64,000 nt of DNA. Source: Puniceicoccus vermicola. GTDB taxonomy: Bacteria; Verrucomicrobiota; Verrucomicrobiia; Opitutales; Puniceicoccaceae. The stretch covers positions 1-64,000 of the forward strand of contig NZ_JACHVA010000046.1 in assembly GCF_014230055.1 (NCBI RefSeq). Direction: 5' to 3'. Shown one piece after another: positions 33,713 through 42,877 of the stretch. Under the pieces are notes generated by a model, which was given only the letters and a program-made list of their open reading frames with translations, ran no database searches and was not told the DNA's origin. Both the position numbers and the translations under genes were made by a program. Numbering within the stretch: position 1 is the stretch's first letter; each line of letters begins with the position of its first letter.

Positions 33713-35524
33713 GTGAATTCTACGCATCTTACAGCATTAATAGTGACTCTCGTCTTTTACGGGATTCTTGGCCTAGCTTTTCTCGGGTGGGCGAAGGCGT
33801 TCCTGTTCGCTGCGAGAATTTCCAAGAAAGAATCCGATTCGATACCGCTTTCATTCCTCGTGTGGGCGGGTTGGGCCTGCGTTCTTTTTCTTTTGGGGGT
33901 TATTCATTTCTTTTTACCGATAACTGTGTATGCGATGGTGCCGATTCTACTCGTCGGCATCTGTCTTTCGGTTCTTCTTCTTGATTGGAGAAAAATCGCG
34001 GAGGCAGGTCAGTCTGTGTCTGAGGGAAAGTTATACAAGGTGGTGCTGGCTTTGTTGGTGTTCGGCCTTCTCTTATGGTCTTGTTGGATTGCCTCGCGAG
34101 GCATGATGGCTCCCCGTCAGTTTGACTCCGGCCTTTATCACTTAAACTCGATTCGCTGGTTGAATGAATACCCCCTGATCCCAGGATTGGGAAATCTTCA
34201 CGGGCGTTTAGCTTTTAATTCCAGCTTTTTCACTTTTGTGGCGGCATTAAATATGTACCCGATTTTCGGGTATGGAAGATCTGTCGCCAATGGATTTCTT
34301 CTCATCCTTTCGGTAGTTACTTTCCTGGAGCTTTTACTTCCTCTCCTGAGACGGCCGAGTCAGGTTTTCCATTTGTCCCCGATTCTTTGGGCCATTCCAT
34401 TGTTTTGTCTCCCGGTTCTCGCTTTCTGGAGTCTCTCTTCCTCCGGAATCAGCTCACCTTCGCCGGATCTAACTTCGAATCTCTTGCAGCTGGTGTTGTT
34501 TGTTCTCTTTGCCAGACTGGCCGTCAGGTTTTTCACCACGAGGGAGGTGGTTTCATCCGAGGCTTTGATTTTTTCTCTCCTGGGTGCAACCGCATTAACA
34601 GTGAAACTCAGCAGCGTTGCTTTCTGTGGGATTATGATGGGTCTCCTTTGGGTCGGGATTCTGTGTTCTCGGGGAAAACGACTTCGGCTTGCAGGTTGGT
34701 TTCTATTCGCAGCCTTTCTGGTCCTAGTACTGCAGGCAGGAAGAGGTGTTGTTTTGTCGGGTGCTCCATTGTACCCCTCGACTCTCGGGTATCTTGAACT
34801 TGATTGGTCTGTGCCGCTCGAGAGCATAGAGAACGAGCACCACTGGGTCTCTTCCTGGGCTCGTCAACCGGGTTCCCATTTTAAGGAAGTGCTAGGCTCT
34901 TGGTACTGGTTTGGACCGTGGCTCGACAGAATGAGCTCTGAGTTCACGGAAGTCGTTTTCCCGTTGATCCTTTTTTTGATTGTTGGATCTGCGTCAGTCG
35001 TTTTCTGGAAGATGAGTAGAATAAACGGAAAAGAGCATTGTCTGCGTGTGGGCGTTTTGCTTTTGCCGCTAATCGCGGCATTGGTTTTTTGGTTTTTTAC
35101 CGCTCCAGATCTCCGATTTGCAAATGCGTTCTTCTTTCTCCTTCCCATCTTGGCGATAGCTGGAATCCTTTCGGGGATTCAGTCTACTGGTCGTAGGAAT
35201 GTGATGGTGATGATGACATTGTTCTTTTTTATATTCGGAAATTCCAATCTGATCTATTGGGTTTATCAGAATCGGGACTCTGTCAGAATCATCTCCCGAG
35301 AGGGCTGGCGGCCGACAGAGAAAGTTACATTAGAAGCGAAATTGACGAAAAGTGGATTGTCGGTCTTTGTCCCTGTTTCGGGTCAGCTGACGTGGGATGC
35401 TCCTTTGCCTTCGACTCCTTTTCTCAACGAGAATCTTCGTTTGCGGAAGTCCGATAGCCTTGCTTCAGGATTTACTGTCCAGCCGCCGGACATAGTGGTG
35501 GATTCTAAAAGTAGGCTCCATTGA
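33713..35524 (+). CDS. Multi-pass membrane protein, possibly LIC_10190-like, candidate polymerase or transferase
   Basis: 603 residues from GTG, with about eleven to twelve predicted membrane helices. The loop after the fourth helix, FDSGLYHLNSIRWLNEYP followed by IPGLGNLHGRLAFNSS, resembles the LIC_10190 family of large bacterial membrane proteins, which is found in glycan loci and shares the layout of lipid-linked glycosyltransferases. A periplasmic C-terminal tail of about 80 residues ends it. Role as a Wzy-like polymerase or GT-C enzyme is a guess. Confidence 0.7.
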   Translation: MNSTHLTALIVTLVFYGILGLAFLGWAKAFLFAARISKKESDSIPLSFLVWAGWACVLFLLGVIHFFLPITVYAMVPILLVGICLSVLLLDWRKIAEAGQSVSEGKLYKVVLALLVFGLLLWSCWIASRGMMAPRQFDSGLYHLNSIRWLNEYPLIPGLGNLHGRLAFNSSFFTFVAALNMYPIFGYGRSVANGFLLILSVVTFLELLLPLLRRPSQVFHLSPILWAIPLFCLPVLAFWSLSSSGISSPSPDLTSNLLQLVLFVLFARLAVRFFTTREVVSSEALIFSLLGATALTVKLSSVAFCGIMMGLLWVGILCSRGKRLRLAGWFLFAAFLVLVLQAGRGVVLSGAPLYPSTLGYLELDWSVPLESIENEHHWVSSWARQPGSHFKEVLGSWYWFGPWLDRMSSEFTEVVFPLILFLIVGSASVVFWKMSRINGKEHCLRVGVLLLPLIAALVFWFFTAPDLRFANAFFFLLPILAIAGILSGIQSTGRRNVMVMMTLFFFIFGNSNLIYWVYQNRDSVRIISREGWRPTEKVTLEAKLTKSGLSVFVPVSGQLTWDAPLPSTPFLNENLRLRKSDSLASGFTVQPPDIVVDSKSRLH

Positions 35525-35581
35525 GAATCTTTTTTTTGTCGATCCTTTATAATCGAACGAGAATACCTAGAATCAAGTTAT

Positions 35582-36637
35582 ATGAAATTCTTAATCTCTG
35601 GAGTAGCCGGATTTATTGCGTCGAGGACCGCCCTTTTCCTTCTGGAGCAAGGACACGAGGTTGTCGGCATTGATAATCTGAATGACTATTACGATCAGCG
35701 GCTCAAGTTGCATCGGCTGACTACACTGGGACGGTTTGCCTCGGCTGATCCCGAGAGATTGTCTATTCTCGAGAGATCTGTGAGGGCGGATAAGGAGGTC
35801 GTTCCCCATATCGATATCGATACCCCGCGATTCTCATTTAGAAACCTCGATATCGAAAATAAGAGAGATGTTTTAACGCTGTTCGAAGAACATTCGTTCG
35901 ATGCGGTTCTTAACCTAGCCGCGCGTGCCGGAGTCCGCTACAGCATGGAGAATCCGGACATCTACATGATGACGAATGCGATGGGGACTCTTCACATCTT
36001 GGATGGGATGAAGAATACTGGGGTGAAGAAGATGGTTCTCGCGTCGACCTCGTCCCTCTACGCCGGACAGGAGATGCCGTTTACCGAGGATCTCGCAGTC
36101 AATACTCCGATTTCGCCTTATGCCGCTTCGAAGAAGGCGGCTGAAGCGCTCTGCTATAGCTATCGGCATCTGTACGATTTGGACATTTCCGTATGCCGAT
36201 ACTTCACTGTCTTCGGTCCGATGGGGCGGCCTGATATGTCGCCATTCCGCTTCATTCGTTGGATTGCCGAGGGGGAACCTTTGGTACTATTTGGAGACGG
36301 CAGCCAATCCCGCGACTTTACGCATGTCGATGATATTGCCCGCGGAACCATCGCCGCTCTTCAGCCAGTTGGGTATGAGGTATTCAATCTGGGAGGAGGG
36401 AATAATCCGATTTCGCTCAAGCAATTCATTGCCTGGGTCGAGGAGATGCTCGGGAAAAAGGCGAAAATCGATCGCAAGCCGTTCCACAAGGCCGATGTGA
36501 TGGAAACCTGGGCCGATATTTCCAAAGCCGAACGGATGCTGGGCTGGAAGCCCGAAGAAGGAATTCACGAGGGTGTGCAGCAATGCGTGGATTGGTATTT
36601 GGAGAACCGTGATTGGTTGTCGAAGGTGCGGGTGTAA
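35582..36637 (+). CDS. UDP-glucuronate 4-epimerase-like SDR enzyme
   Basis: 351 residues, extended short-chain dehydrogenase: LISGVAGFIAS at the NAD site, NLAARAGVRYSMENP, STSSLYAG, the catalytic YAASK (with downstream Lys) and RYFTVFGPMGRPDM, the pattern of UDP-uronate 4-epimerases. The nucleotide-binding glycine motif is GxxGxxA, a common variant. Working after the WbpA-like dehydrogenase it would convert a gluco- to a galacto-uronate. It ends eight bases before the first heptamer repeat element. Confidence 0.9.
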   Translation: MKFLISGVAGFIASRTALFLLEQGHEVVGIDNLNDYYDQRLKLHRLTTLGRFASADPERLSILERSVRADKEVVPHIDIDTPRFSFRNLDIENKRDVLTLFEEHSFDAVLNLAARAGVRYSMENPDIYMMTNAMGTLHILDGMKNTGVKKMVLASTSSLYAGQEMPFTEDLAVNTPISPYAASKKAAEALCYSYRHLYDLDISVCRYFTVFGPMGRPDMSPFRFIRWIAEGEPLVLFGDGSQSRDFTHVDDIARGTIAALQPVGYEVFNLGGGNNPISLKQFIAWVEEMLGKKAKIDRKPFHKADVMETWADISKAERMLGWKPEEGIHEGVQQCVDWYLENRDWLSKVRV

Positions 36638-36645
36638 AAGGCGAG

Positions 36646-36744
36646 AGATGGCGAACGTCGAACGCCGAACGTTTAACACTAAACATCGAACGAAGACCAT
36701 TTAGCGTTGGATGTTTAACGTTCGATGTTGAATGTTCGCCATCT
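36646..36744. repeat. Heptamer inverted-repeat element, copy 1
   Basis: An imperfect inverted repeat of 99 bases with AGATGGCGAAC at the left end and its reverse complement (GTTCGCCATCT) at the right. The left arm is six head-to-tail 7-base units of form NAACRYY starting at 36653; the right arm holds the same units in reverse orientation. The centre has a short ATTTAGCG spacer. Immediately upstream of the S23-like gene. Confidence 0.85.
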
Positions 36745-36762
36745 AAATTCGATCAAGATATT

Positions 36763-37170
36763 TTGTGTAAGTATTCAATAGATTCTAGCGAATCCCCAAA
36801 ATGGATTCTCGAAGAAGGTTATGATCTCGAAGAGCGACTTCTCTTGTTTTCTGCGTCGATTATTACACTGACCGATGGAATGCTGAAGAGTCGGGCAGGG
36901 AATCATGTCGCGGCGCAGCTCCTCCGCTCGGGAACCTCTCCGTTTCCCAATCATGGAGAAGCTCAGGCGGCTGAGTCGTTGAAGGACTTCATTCGCAAAT
37001 TGAAAGTATGCTTGAAGGAACTTCGAGAGACTTGGCGCTGGTTACGTTTGCTTGATAAAGTTCCGCTGGCAGAAGATGTGGTCGCCGTGAAAGAGCTTAT
37101 TCGAGAATCCGACGAGTTGATCCGAATCTTTTCAGCAAGTATTAGGACGGCCGAGAAGAGAAAAGGGTGA
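36763..37170 (+). CDS. S23/four-helix-bundle protein inside a repeat pair
   Basis: 135 residues from TTG 36763; the open frame runs further upstream only through the repeat and the epimerase gene. The core (DLEERLLLFSASIITLTDG, then SRAGNHVAAQLLRSGTSPFPN and KLKVCLKELRETWRWLRLL) is the four-helix-bundle family related to 23S rRNA intervening-sequence proteins and to Avd-like proteins. The family's function is unclear, and RNA binding is the usual proposal. It is bracketed by heptamer inverted repeats (36646 and 37171), the second starting at the base after its stop, while neighbours are unrelated glycan genes. This suggests a self-contained cassette. Confidence 0.85.
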   Translation: MCKYSIDSSESPKWILEEGYDLEERLLLFSASIITLTDGMLKSRAGNHVAAQLLRSGTSPFPNHGEAQAAESLKDFIRKLKVCLKELRETWRWLRLLDKVPLAEDVVAVKELIRESDELIRIFSASIRTAEKRKG

Positions 37171-37255
37171 AGATGGCGAACGTTAAACTTTCAACGTCCA
37201 ACATTAAACATTGAACGAGAACTATTTAGCGTTCGAAGTTCAACGTTCGCTATCT
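37171..37255. repeat. Heptamer inverted-repeat element, copy 2
   Basis: 85 bases. Left end AGATGGCGAAC at 37171 begins directly after the S23-like stop codon; six NAACRYY heptamers run from 37178, then a GAACTATTTAGCG-type centre close to that of copy 1, and three reverse-orientation heptamers ending in GCTATCT. Ends seven bases before the next gene's start. Confidence 0.85.
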
Positions 37256-37262
37256 TTAACGT

Positions 37263-38225
37263 ATGACTAAACCTCAAAATAGCTTCCACGCTCCTCAGCT
37301 TCCCGGAGGAAATTCTTTCGACGATCTGCGGGTCGATATTGCCGAGGCGCATCGGATTGCCGATCAGATTTCTTGTGAAAAGCATTCCATTGCGGTTCCG
37401 GCTTGGAAAGGGAAGTTGCGGCTTTTGACCCACCGCATTCTTCGGAAGCTGAACCTGCACGAAGCTCTGGTTGTCAACGGGGTGATGTCCGGTTGGTTGC
37501 GTGATTTTCGGTCCTACTGGAGCGAGGTGCTTGGAGGCCGACCCATTTGGAAGGCTCTGGATTTCTTTTTACTCGCTCATGACTACCGTCGGAGTCAGCA
37601 ACACGCGAAGCCCTTGGAGTGGGATGATGCGGGGCGTCACTTGGAAAATTGGCAGCAGCCCGGTCAAGTGTATCAGATTCTCCAGCAAGTGGAGCGGTTC
37701 GCGCTCAACCCTTACGTCCATCCACCGGTGTGGAAATTTCTGGAGCCCAAAATGAGGGTTTTGGAGTATGGATGCTCGTCCGCGCCGTATTATCACTGCT
37801 ACCGGAAGTTCTTTTCCCATCGGGAGCAGTCATGGGTCTTGGCCGATATCCCCAATTTCCCCTTCCACTATGGAAAGTATCTTTATCGCAGTGACAAAGA
37901 TCTGTCCTTTGCGACCATCGACGTCGAGAACTATGACGACCCGCTGAAGAGCGAAGCGAAGTTTGATGCCATCATTCTGACAACAGTTCTTGAGCACCTT
38001 GAGAATCCGAAAGAGATCGTGGCCTATCTTTTGGACCGCCTCAGGTCCGGCGGAGTCTTTCTCTTTGATTATATTCGGTCAGAAGGAACGGGACTCGATC
38101 ACCCCGGCTCGTTGGAGCAGAGGGAAGAGTGTTTGCGGATCATTCGAGAGCAAACAACCGTCGAGGATGGGCAAATCGGAGATTCTTCGGAGACGGTCGA
38201 TCTCTGCGTCGTTCGGAAAAAGTAG
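37263..38225 (+). CDS. Class I SAM-dependent methyltransferase
   Basis: 320 residues. Residues from about 160 form a methyltransferase core: MRVLEYGCSSAPYYHCY, the acidic strand-2 end WVLADIPNF, DAIILTTVLEHLENPKEI and GGVFLFDYIRSEG. The first 150 residues are helical and not recognised. It starts seven bases after a heptamer repeat. The substrate is probably a glycan sugar, by context. Confidence 0.8.
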   Translation: MTKPQNSFHAPQLPGGNSFDDLRVDIAEAHRIADQISCEKHSIAVPAWKGKLRLLTHRILRKLNLHEALVVNGVMSGWLRDFRSYWSEVLGGRPIWKALDFFLLAHDYRRSQQHAKPLEWDDAGRHLENWQQPGQVYQILQQVERFALNPYVHPPVWKFLEPKMRVLEYGCSSAPYYHCYRKFFSHREQSWVLADIPNFPFHYGKYLYRSDKDLSFATIDVENYDDPLKSEAKFDAIILTTVLEHLENPKEIVAYLLDRLRSGGVFLFDYIRSEGTGLDHPGSLEQREECLRIIREQTTVEDGQIGDSSETVDLCVVRKK

Positions 38226-38285
38226 AGACTTCGGTCCCTTCCCGGTGTCATTCATCGGTCTCAGAATCCATTCTATCGATTTCCA

Positions 38286-39269
38286 ATGCTTAGCCGCCTG
38301 AAAGAACGCCTTCGTCTGGAGGCAAGGGTCTGGTCTGGTCGCAAAGAGGCAAAGTCCTCAAACGCCCGGATTGCTCTCTTTCACGATTTTGCACCGCCTC
38401 CAACCGGGGGAGGGCATCAGTTCCTGCGCGCCTTGATGGCGGAGTGGGAACGCATGGGAATTGAGGTAGCTGTCAATTGCCTGCCGGACTCGGCTGAAGC
38501 CGTGCTGATCAATAGCTTCAACTTTACCTCGGATCTGTTGAGACGGTTGTGGGATCGTGATGTTCGAATGGTGCACCGGGTCGACGGCCCTCTTCAGGTG
38601 TACCGGGGATTTGACGATGGCACCGATTTGGAGATTGCTCGTCTAAATCGTGAGTTCTCTTCGGCCTCGATCTTTCAGTCGGAGTTCAGCCGCAGTGAGA
38701 ACGACCGGCTCGGATTTGGACTGTTGCCGGGCCCTGTCATCTGCAACGCGGCGGATCGGACGATCTTTCAGCCTCGGCAGGGGAAATTTCCTTCTGGTAA
38801 CAAGCCCATCCGGGTGATCGCGGCCAGTTGGTCAGACAATCCCAATAAAGGTCTCGATGTGTTCCAATGGCTGGAGAAGAATTTGGATTCCTCGCGGTTC
38901 CAGTTTACTTTTGTCGGGCGGGCTCAGATGGAATTTGAAAATCTTCGGCACATTCCGGCCGTTCCCAGTGATGAGCTCGCCACACTGTTGAGGGAAAATG
39001 ACATTTTCCTCACGGCGAGCCTGAACGATCCTTGTTCGAATTCGGTAATCGAAGCCCTGACGGTAGGATTGCCCTGCGTCTATCGTCGCAGTGGGGGACA
39101 CCCGGAATTGGTCGGGAAGGCTGGAGCCGGATTTGATTCGCCGGAAGAGATTCCGGATCTTTTGGATGAAGTTGGGCAAAATTGGGCCAAGTATGCGGGC
39201 GAGATTCGGGTTCCCGAAATCACCTCTGTGGCGAAGGAATACTTGCGGGTGTTGGAGGTGACTCCGTAG
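38286..39269 (+). CDS. GT4-family glycosyltransferase
   Basis: 327 residues. N-terminal domain opens with IALFHDFAPPPTGGGHQFLRAL, followed by IFQSEFSRSENDRLGF; the donor domain shows IRVIAASWSDNPNKGLDVF and DPCSNSVIEALTVGLPCVYRRSGGHPE, an E-x7-type GT4 donor site. Shorter than usual for GT4 but complete. Donor unknown. Confidence 0.85.
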   Translation: MLSRLKERLRLEARVWSGRKEAKSSNARIALFHDFAPPPTGGGHQFLRALMAEWERMGIEVAVNCLPDSAEAVLINSFNFTSDLLRRLWDRDVRMVHRVDGPLQVYRGFDDGTDLEIARLNREFSSASIFQSEFSRSENDRLGFGLLPGPVICNAADRTIFQPRQGKFPSGNKPIRVIAASWSDNPNKGLDVFQWLEKNLDSSRFQFTFVGRAQMEFENLRHIPAVPSDELATLLRENDIFLTASLNDPCSNSVIEALTVGLPCVYRRSGGHPELVGKAGAGFDSPEEIPDLLDEVGQNWAKYAGEIRVPEITSVAKEYLRVLEVTP

Positions 39270-39306
39270 CCATGCACTTTTCAGCGGAGAAGAGCGTCAT
39301 TCAATT

Positions 39307-39332
39307 GGAGGGCGGAATGAATTCCGCGCTCC
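39307..39332. repeat. 26-bp REP-like palindrome
   Basis: GGAGGGCGGAAT and its near reverse complement ATTCCGCGCTCC form a 26-base palindrome with one mismatch pair in the stem and a two-base centre. It lies in the 136-base gap between two glycosyltransferase genes and could be a REP-type repeat or transcript hairpin. Confidence 0.65.
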
Positions 39333-39405
39333 GAAAAGAACCGTTCGGCGTGGTTATGTTGTTGGGGCTTGAAATCATAAACACTTCAGTTCTGCCGAGA
39401 ATTAA

Positions 39406-40488
39406 ATGAAGATGATAAAAAAGATGGCGGGCTTGGGACTGCAGATGCGCACTCGCCTGTGGCGTGAGTATTCGCGGCTTGTCTTGGTTCGTGATAACGC
39501 GGGCTGGGCGATTGATGTGGAAATGAAGGCGGTCGGCGAAATCTCCCGCCGGATCGGCTTGAACGTGAAGGAAAAGGACTTCTGGCAACGGTACTCAAAG
39601 CGACAGTCTATTTTTTGGGGAAGCCAGTTCAGTCTATTAAAAGATGACTGGTTGAAGAACGAACATCGGAATGCGACCGCAATGTTTCACGGTTTGCCGG
39701 GAACGGGCCATCCCGAGTTTGATGAGTTGTTTTCCCGAATCGAAAAGCACAAGGACCAATTGCAGCGGGTGCAGGTGACCCACCGGGAGATGGAGGAAGC
39801 ATTGGTCTCGGTCGGGATTCGCAAAGAGATTCTCCATCGCATACCGATCGGGATCGACGGTCGCGTTTTCCAGCCGTTCAGTCACACCGATCGGGAAAGA
39901 ACGCGGGCGACCTTGGGAGTGCCGGGAAATGCCTTTGTGGTTGGCTCTTTTCAGAAGGATGGAAACGGATGGGGCGAAGGGCTCGAACCGAAATTGATCA
40001 AAGGGCCGGATCTCTTCGTGGAAGCCTGCGCTCTTCTCGCCGCGGCTCATCCGAACGTTTTCGTTCTTCTCAGCGGTCCAGCCCGTGGGTACGTAAAGGA
40101 GGGGTTGAAGGAAAAGGGAGTACCCTTCGTTCATCGACAGTTTGAGAATCCAGAAGAAGTCGGGACTCTATATCCCGCGTTGGATGCTTACTTGGTTTCC
40201 TCGCGTCAAGAGGGTGGCCCCAATGCGATCCTCGAATCCATGGCGACCGGGGTGCCCCTAGTTTCGACTCCTGTCGGTCAGGCAACGGACTTGATTCATG
40301 ATGGAGAGAACGCTTTGTTGGTCCCCAAAGAAGACAGCCAGGCGATGGGGGAGGCCCTTTTACAGATCGCTCGGGGAGAGGTGGACCGGGATTCCTTACG
40401 GAGTCACGGATTTGTTACCGCGCAGGAAAATGATTATCGGTCGCAGGATCCTCTCTGGAAGAAGTTTTTTGAGGGATTTGTTGAGTGA
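39406..40488 (+). CDS. GT4-family glycosyltransferase
   Basis: 360 residues from ATG 39406. VTHREMEEALVSVGI and IPIGIDGRVFQPF precede the donor half with FVVGSFQKDGNGW, FVLLSGPARGYVK and RQEGGPNAILESMATGVPLVSTP, where the glutamates of the GT4 donor motif are clear. Probably a later sugar-adding step. The donor is unknown. Confidence 0.9.
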   Translation: MKMIKKMAGLGLQMRTRLWREYSRLVLVRDNAGWAIDVEMKAVGEISRRIGLNVKEKDFWQRYSKRQSIFWGSQFSLLKDDWLKNEHRNATAMFHGLPGTGHPEFDELFSRIEKHKDQLQRVQVTHREMEEALVSVGIRKEILHRIPIGIDGRVFQPFSHTDRERTRATLGVPGNAFVVGSFQKDGNGWGEGLEPKLIKGPDLFVEACALLAAAHPNVFVLLSGPARGYVKEGLKEKGVPFVHRQFENPEEVGTLYPALDAYLVSSRQEGGPNAILESMATGVPLVSTPVGQATDLIHDGENALLVPKEDSQAMGEALLQIARGEVDRDSLRSHGFVTAQENDYRSQDPLWKKFFEGFVE

Positions 40489-40545
40489 GGAATCAGAATG
40501 GTTGCATCCATTCGCCTATGCCGATGGTAGGAGGTTGAGAGGGTC

Positions 40546-41682
40546 ATGAATCATCGTTTTCAGCGATACGTTGTTCGTCCATTTGAGATTCTCCTCAAAT
40601 GCCCGCTCCGTTTCGCCCTCGGTCGCCTATTTCCGTCGAAGTCTCCACGGGTCTTCTACGGCTACGAGCGTATTCCTTCGCGGAATGAGCCCGCATCTGG
40701 CGGTATCGTGAAATTGCAGGATCTTTCGGAGGTCTATCCGAACTGTCGTTGGCGGGCGAATACTCTCTATCTGATCAGTAGTTGCTATCCTTGGACGGTC
40801 CGTTGGCAGGTGAGGGTCGCTCGCTTTTTCGGGGCAAAGATTATTCTGAATCAGAATGGAGTCGCCTATCCCGCTTGGAAGCCGGAGGGATGGGAGATCG
40901 AGAACGAGCGTGCCGCTTGGGTTCACCGACGAGCCGATGCCGTAGTTTACCAAGCAGGGTTTTGCCGTCGTTGCGCTCTCGAATGGTTGAAGGTGGAGGA
41001 GCCGGAATATTCGCGGGTGCTTCTCAACCCGGTGGACGTTCATGCCTTTGGCCCATCTGCAGAAGGTCGTAGTGCCGAAGGGACGTATGATGGATCTGGA
41101 CGGATTCCGTTTCGCATTCTTCTCGCGGGATCTCACCAGTTTGCCTACCGCGTGCGTACGGCTTTGGAAGCGCTCGCGAAGCTCGATGAGGAGTATCGGA
41201 TGATCGTTGCCGGGGCTTACAATTGGGGAGAATCTCAGGAGGATGCGCTGGCCGAGGCTCGGGGTTGGGCTGTAGACCTAGGAGTATCGGATCGAGTCGA
41301 TTTTCAGGGTCGCTACTTGCAAAGTGAGGCGCCCGCTCTGTTTGCGCAGGCAGAGGTTCTTTTGCATACCAAAGTGATGGATCCCTGCCCGCGGCTGGTC
41401 GCCGAAGGGTTGGCCTCCGGGCTGCCGGTTGTCTATGCGGGCAGCGGAGGATTACCGGAGATGGTCTCTTCTGAGGCTGGAGTCGCGGTCGAGTCTGTCG
41501 AAGATTTTGAACGAGAGCGTCCCGCGGACCCGAAACAATTTGCCGAGGCGATTCGAAAGGTTAGAGCGGAATACACCTTGTTCCGCGAAGGTGCTCGGCG
41601 CTGTGCAGAGGAGCGTTTCAACCGGGATGAATGGTTGAAGGCTCATGGCGAATTAATCCGAACCGTTCGTGCCCAATTGTAG
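40546..41682 (+). CDS. GT4-family glycosyltransferase
   Basis: 378 residues. It has ILNQNGVAYPAWKPEGWE, VVYQAGFCRRCALEWL and VLLNPVDVHAFGP, followed by a donor domain with FRILLAGSHQFAYR, YRMIVAGAYNWGES, VDFQGRYLQSE and DPCPRLVAEGLASGLPVVY. The typical GT4 glutamates lie in the last segment. The stop codon TAG is also the start of the left arm of the next repeat (41682). Confidence 0.9.
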   Translation: MNHRFQRYVVRPFEILLKCPLRFALGRLFPSKSPRVFYGYERIPSRNEPASGGIVKLQDLSEVYPNCRWRANTLYLISSCYPWTVRWQVRVARFFGAKIILNQNGVAYPAWKPEGWEIENERAAWVHRRADAVVYQAGFCRRCALEWLKVEEPEYSRVLLNPVDVHAFGPSAEGRSAEGTYDGSGRIPFRILLAGSHQFAYRVRTALEALAKLDEEYRMIVAGAYNWGESQEDALAEARGWAVDLGVSDRVDFQGRYLQSEAPALFAQAEVLLHTKVMDPCPRLVAEGLASGLPVVYAGSGGLPEMVSSEAGVAVESVEDFERERPADPKQFAEAIRKVRAEYTLFREGARRCAEERFNRDEWLKAHGELIRTVRAQL

Positions 41683-41840
41683 GAGGGTTGCTTAAGCGCC
41701 CTCCGCTGCCTCTCCGTTACTCCCATTGGAGCCCAATTATGATTTCGAAAATCATCCTCAGAAAATCTTTGCTTATAGCTGTTCGTTAGAGGTTTGATTC
41801 GTCTTCTCCTCCTAGGTGGGAGCTAAAGCAACCCACCCAC
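41682..41840. repeat. REPIN-like paired inverted repeat, copy A1
   Basis: Left arm at 41682-41704 (core GGGTTGCTTAAGCGCCC) and right arm at 41815-41840, whose reverse complement carries GGGTTGCTTTAGCTCCC. Between the arms is a third hairpin, ATGATTT and AAATCAT at 41739-41755. The right arm ends five bases before the start of the next gene. Same family as 44234-44413. Confidence 0.8.
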
Positions 41841-41845
41841 ATTCA

Positions 41846-42859
41846 ATGACGCCAAGAATTTCCATCCTCCTCCCCGTCTACAACGGGGAGAAGTATCTCC
41901 GGGCTGCGATTGAGAGCATCGTCGCTCAGTCGTATCCGCATTGGGAGCTCCTCGTTTTGGATGATGGCTCGACCGACGGATCGTTGGAAATCGCTCGATC
42001 CTTCACGGATGAGCGTGTCCGGGCTCTGCCCAACGACGAGAATCTGGGTGTGGCCAAAACTTTGAACCGTGCCATAGACAAAGCCCGAGGGGAGCTAATC
42101 GCTCGAATGGACGCGGATGATGGAGCGTTGCCGGAGCGGTTGGCTAAACAGGTAGAGTTTTTGGAAAAGAACCCGAATGTTGATTTGCTTGGCACGAATG
42201 CCATTTCAGCGGAAACCGGCGAGTCTACCTTTGCCGTTCCCACCGAGCACGAAGACATTCGATGCAACCTCCTCTTTAACTGTAGTTTTCTTCATCCGAC
42301 AGTCATGTGGAGGGCAGAGGCCTTTCGCGAAAAGGGATTGGTCTATGAAGAGACTCCCACCGCGGAAGATTATGATCTCTGGGAGAGGGCTTGTTCCCAG
42401 ATCCGCTCTGCGAATCTTTCCGAGCCTCTCCTGCGGTATCGTAATGATCCCGAGGTCAAGGTCACGGCCTACGTGCGGCAGCAAAAAGAAGGAGGTCGTC
42501 GTATTCGCGAACGAGCCCTTCGTCGGTTGGGCATGAAGCCTTCTCGCGAAGAGATGGAGGTTCACCACGCGGTGAGCTATGACAATCTGCCGCAGCCTGC
42601 GGTGGAGTTGTCTCGAGTGGATGAGTGGATGGGGGAGATTCTGCGGGCGAATCGTTCATCGGGGGTCTTGGACGAATCGGCACTGCGGACCCGTTTGCAT
42701 CTCCAAAGGTATTATCACTTGGGCCGCAATCGTCCGGCGACGACCGTGCGCCGACTCTTGTGGGCCGGAAACGGGCTTGCTCGGGTTCCGACCGGGTTGG
42801 CCATTCGATCTCTGACGAAATTGGTTTGTTGCCGTAGCAACCCTTCGCGAGAGGGATGA
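41846..42859 (+). CDS. GT2-family glycosyltransferase
   Basis: 337 residues from ATG 41846 (MTPRISILLPVYNGEKYL); upstream codons lie inside the repeat arm. GT-A motifs LDDGSTDGSL, NLGVAKTLNRAIDKARGE, ARMDADDGALPERL (metal-binding DADD) and HPTVMWRAEAF. Similar to rhamnosyl- and other capsule GT2 enzymes; the donor is unknown. It is flanked by a repeat on both sides. Confidence 0.9.
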   Translation: MTPRISILLPVYNGEKYLRAAIESIVAQSYPHWELLVLDDGSTDGSLEIARSFTDERVRALPNDENLGVAKTLNRAIDKARGELIARMDADDGALPERLAKQVEFLEKNPNVDLLGTNAISAETGESTFAVPTEHEDIRCNLLFNCSFLHPTVMWRAEAFREKGLVYEETPTAEDYDLWERACSQIRSANLSEPLLRYRNDPEVKVTAYVRQQKEGGRRIRERALRRLGMKPSREEMEVHHAVSYDNLPQPAVELSRVDEWMGEILRANRSSGVLDESALRTRLHLQRYYHLGRNRPATTVRRLLWAGNGLARVPTGLAIRSLTKLVCCRSNPSREG

Positions 42860-42877
42860 GCATTGAGATGAAAACGC

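Noticed and set aside
36763-37170. rRNA intervening sequence
   Set aside because: The S23-like gene suggested an IVS, but no 23S rRNA sequence surrounds it.
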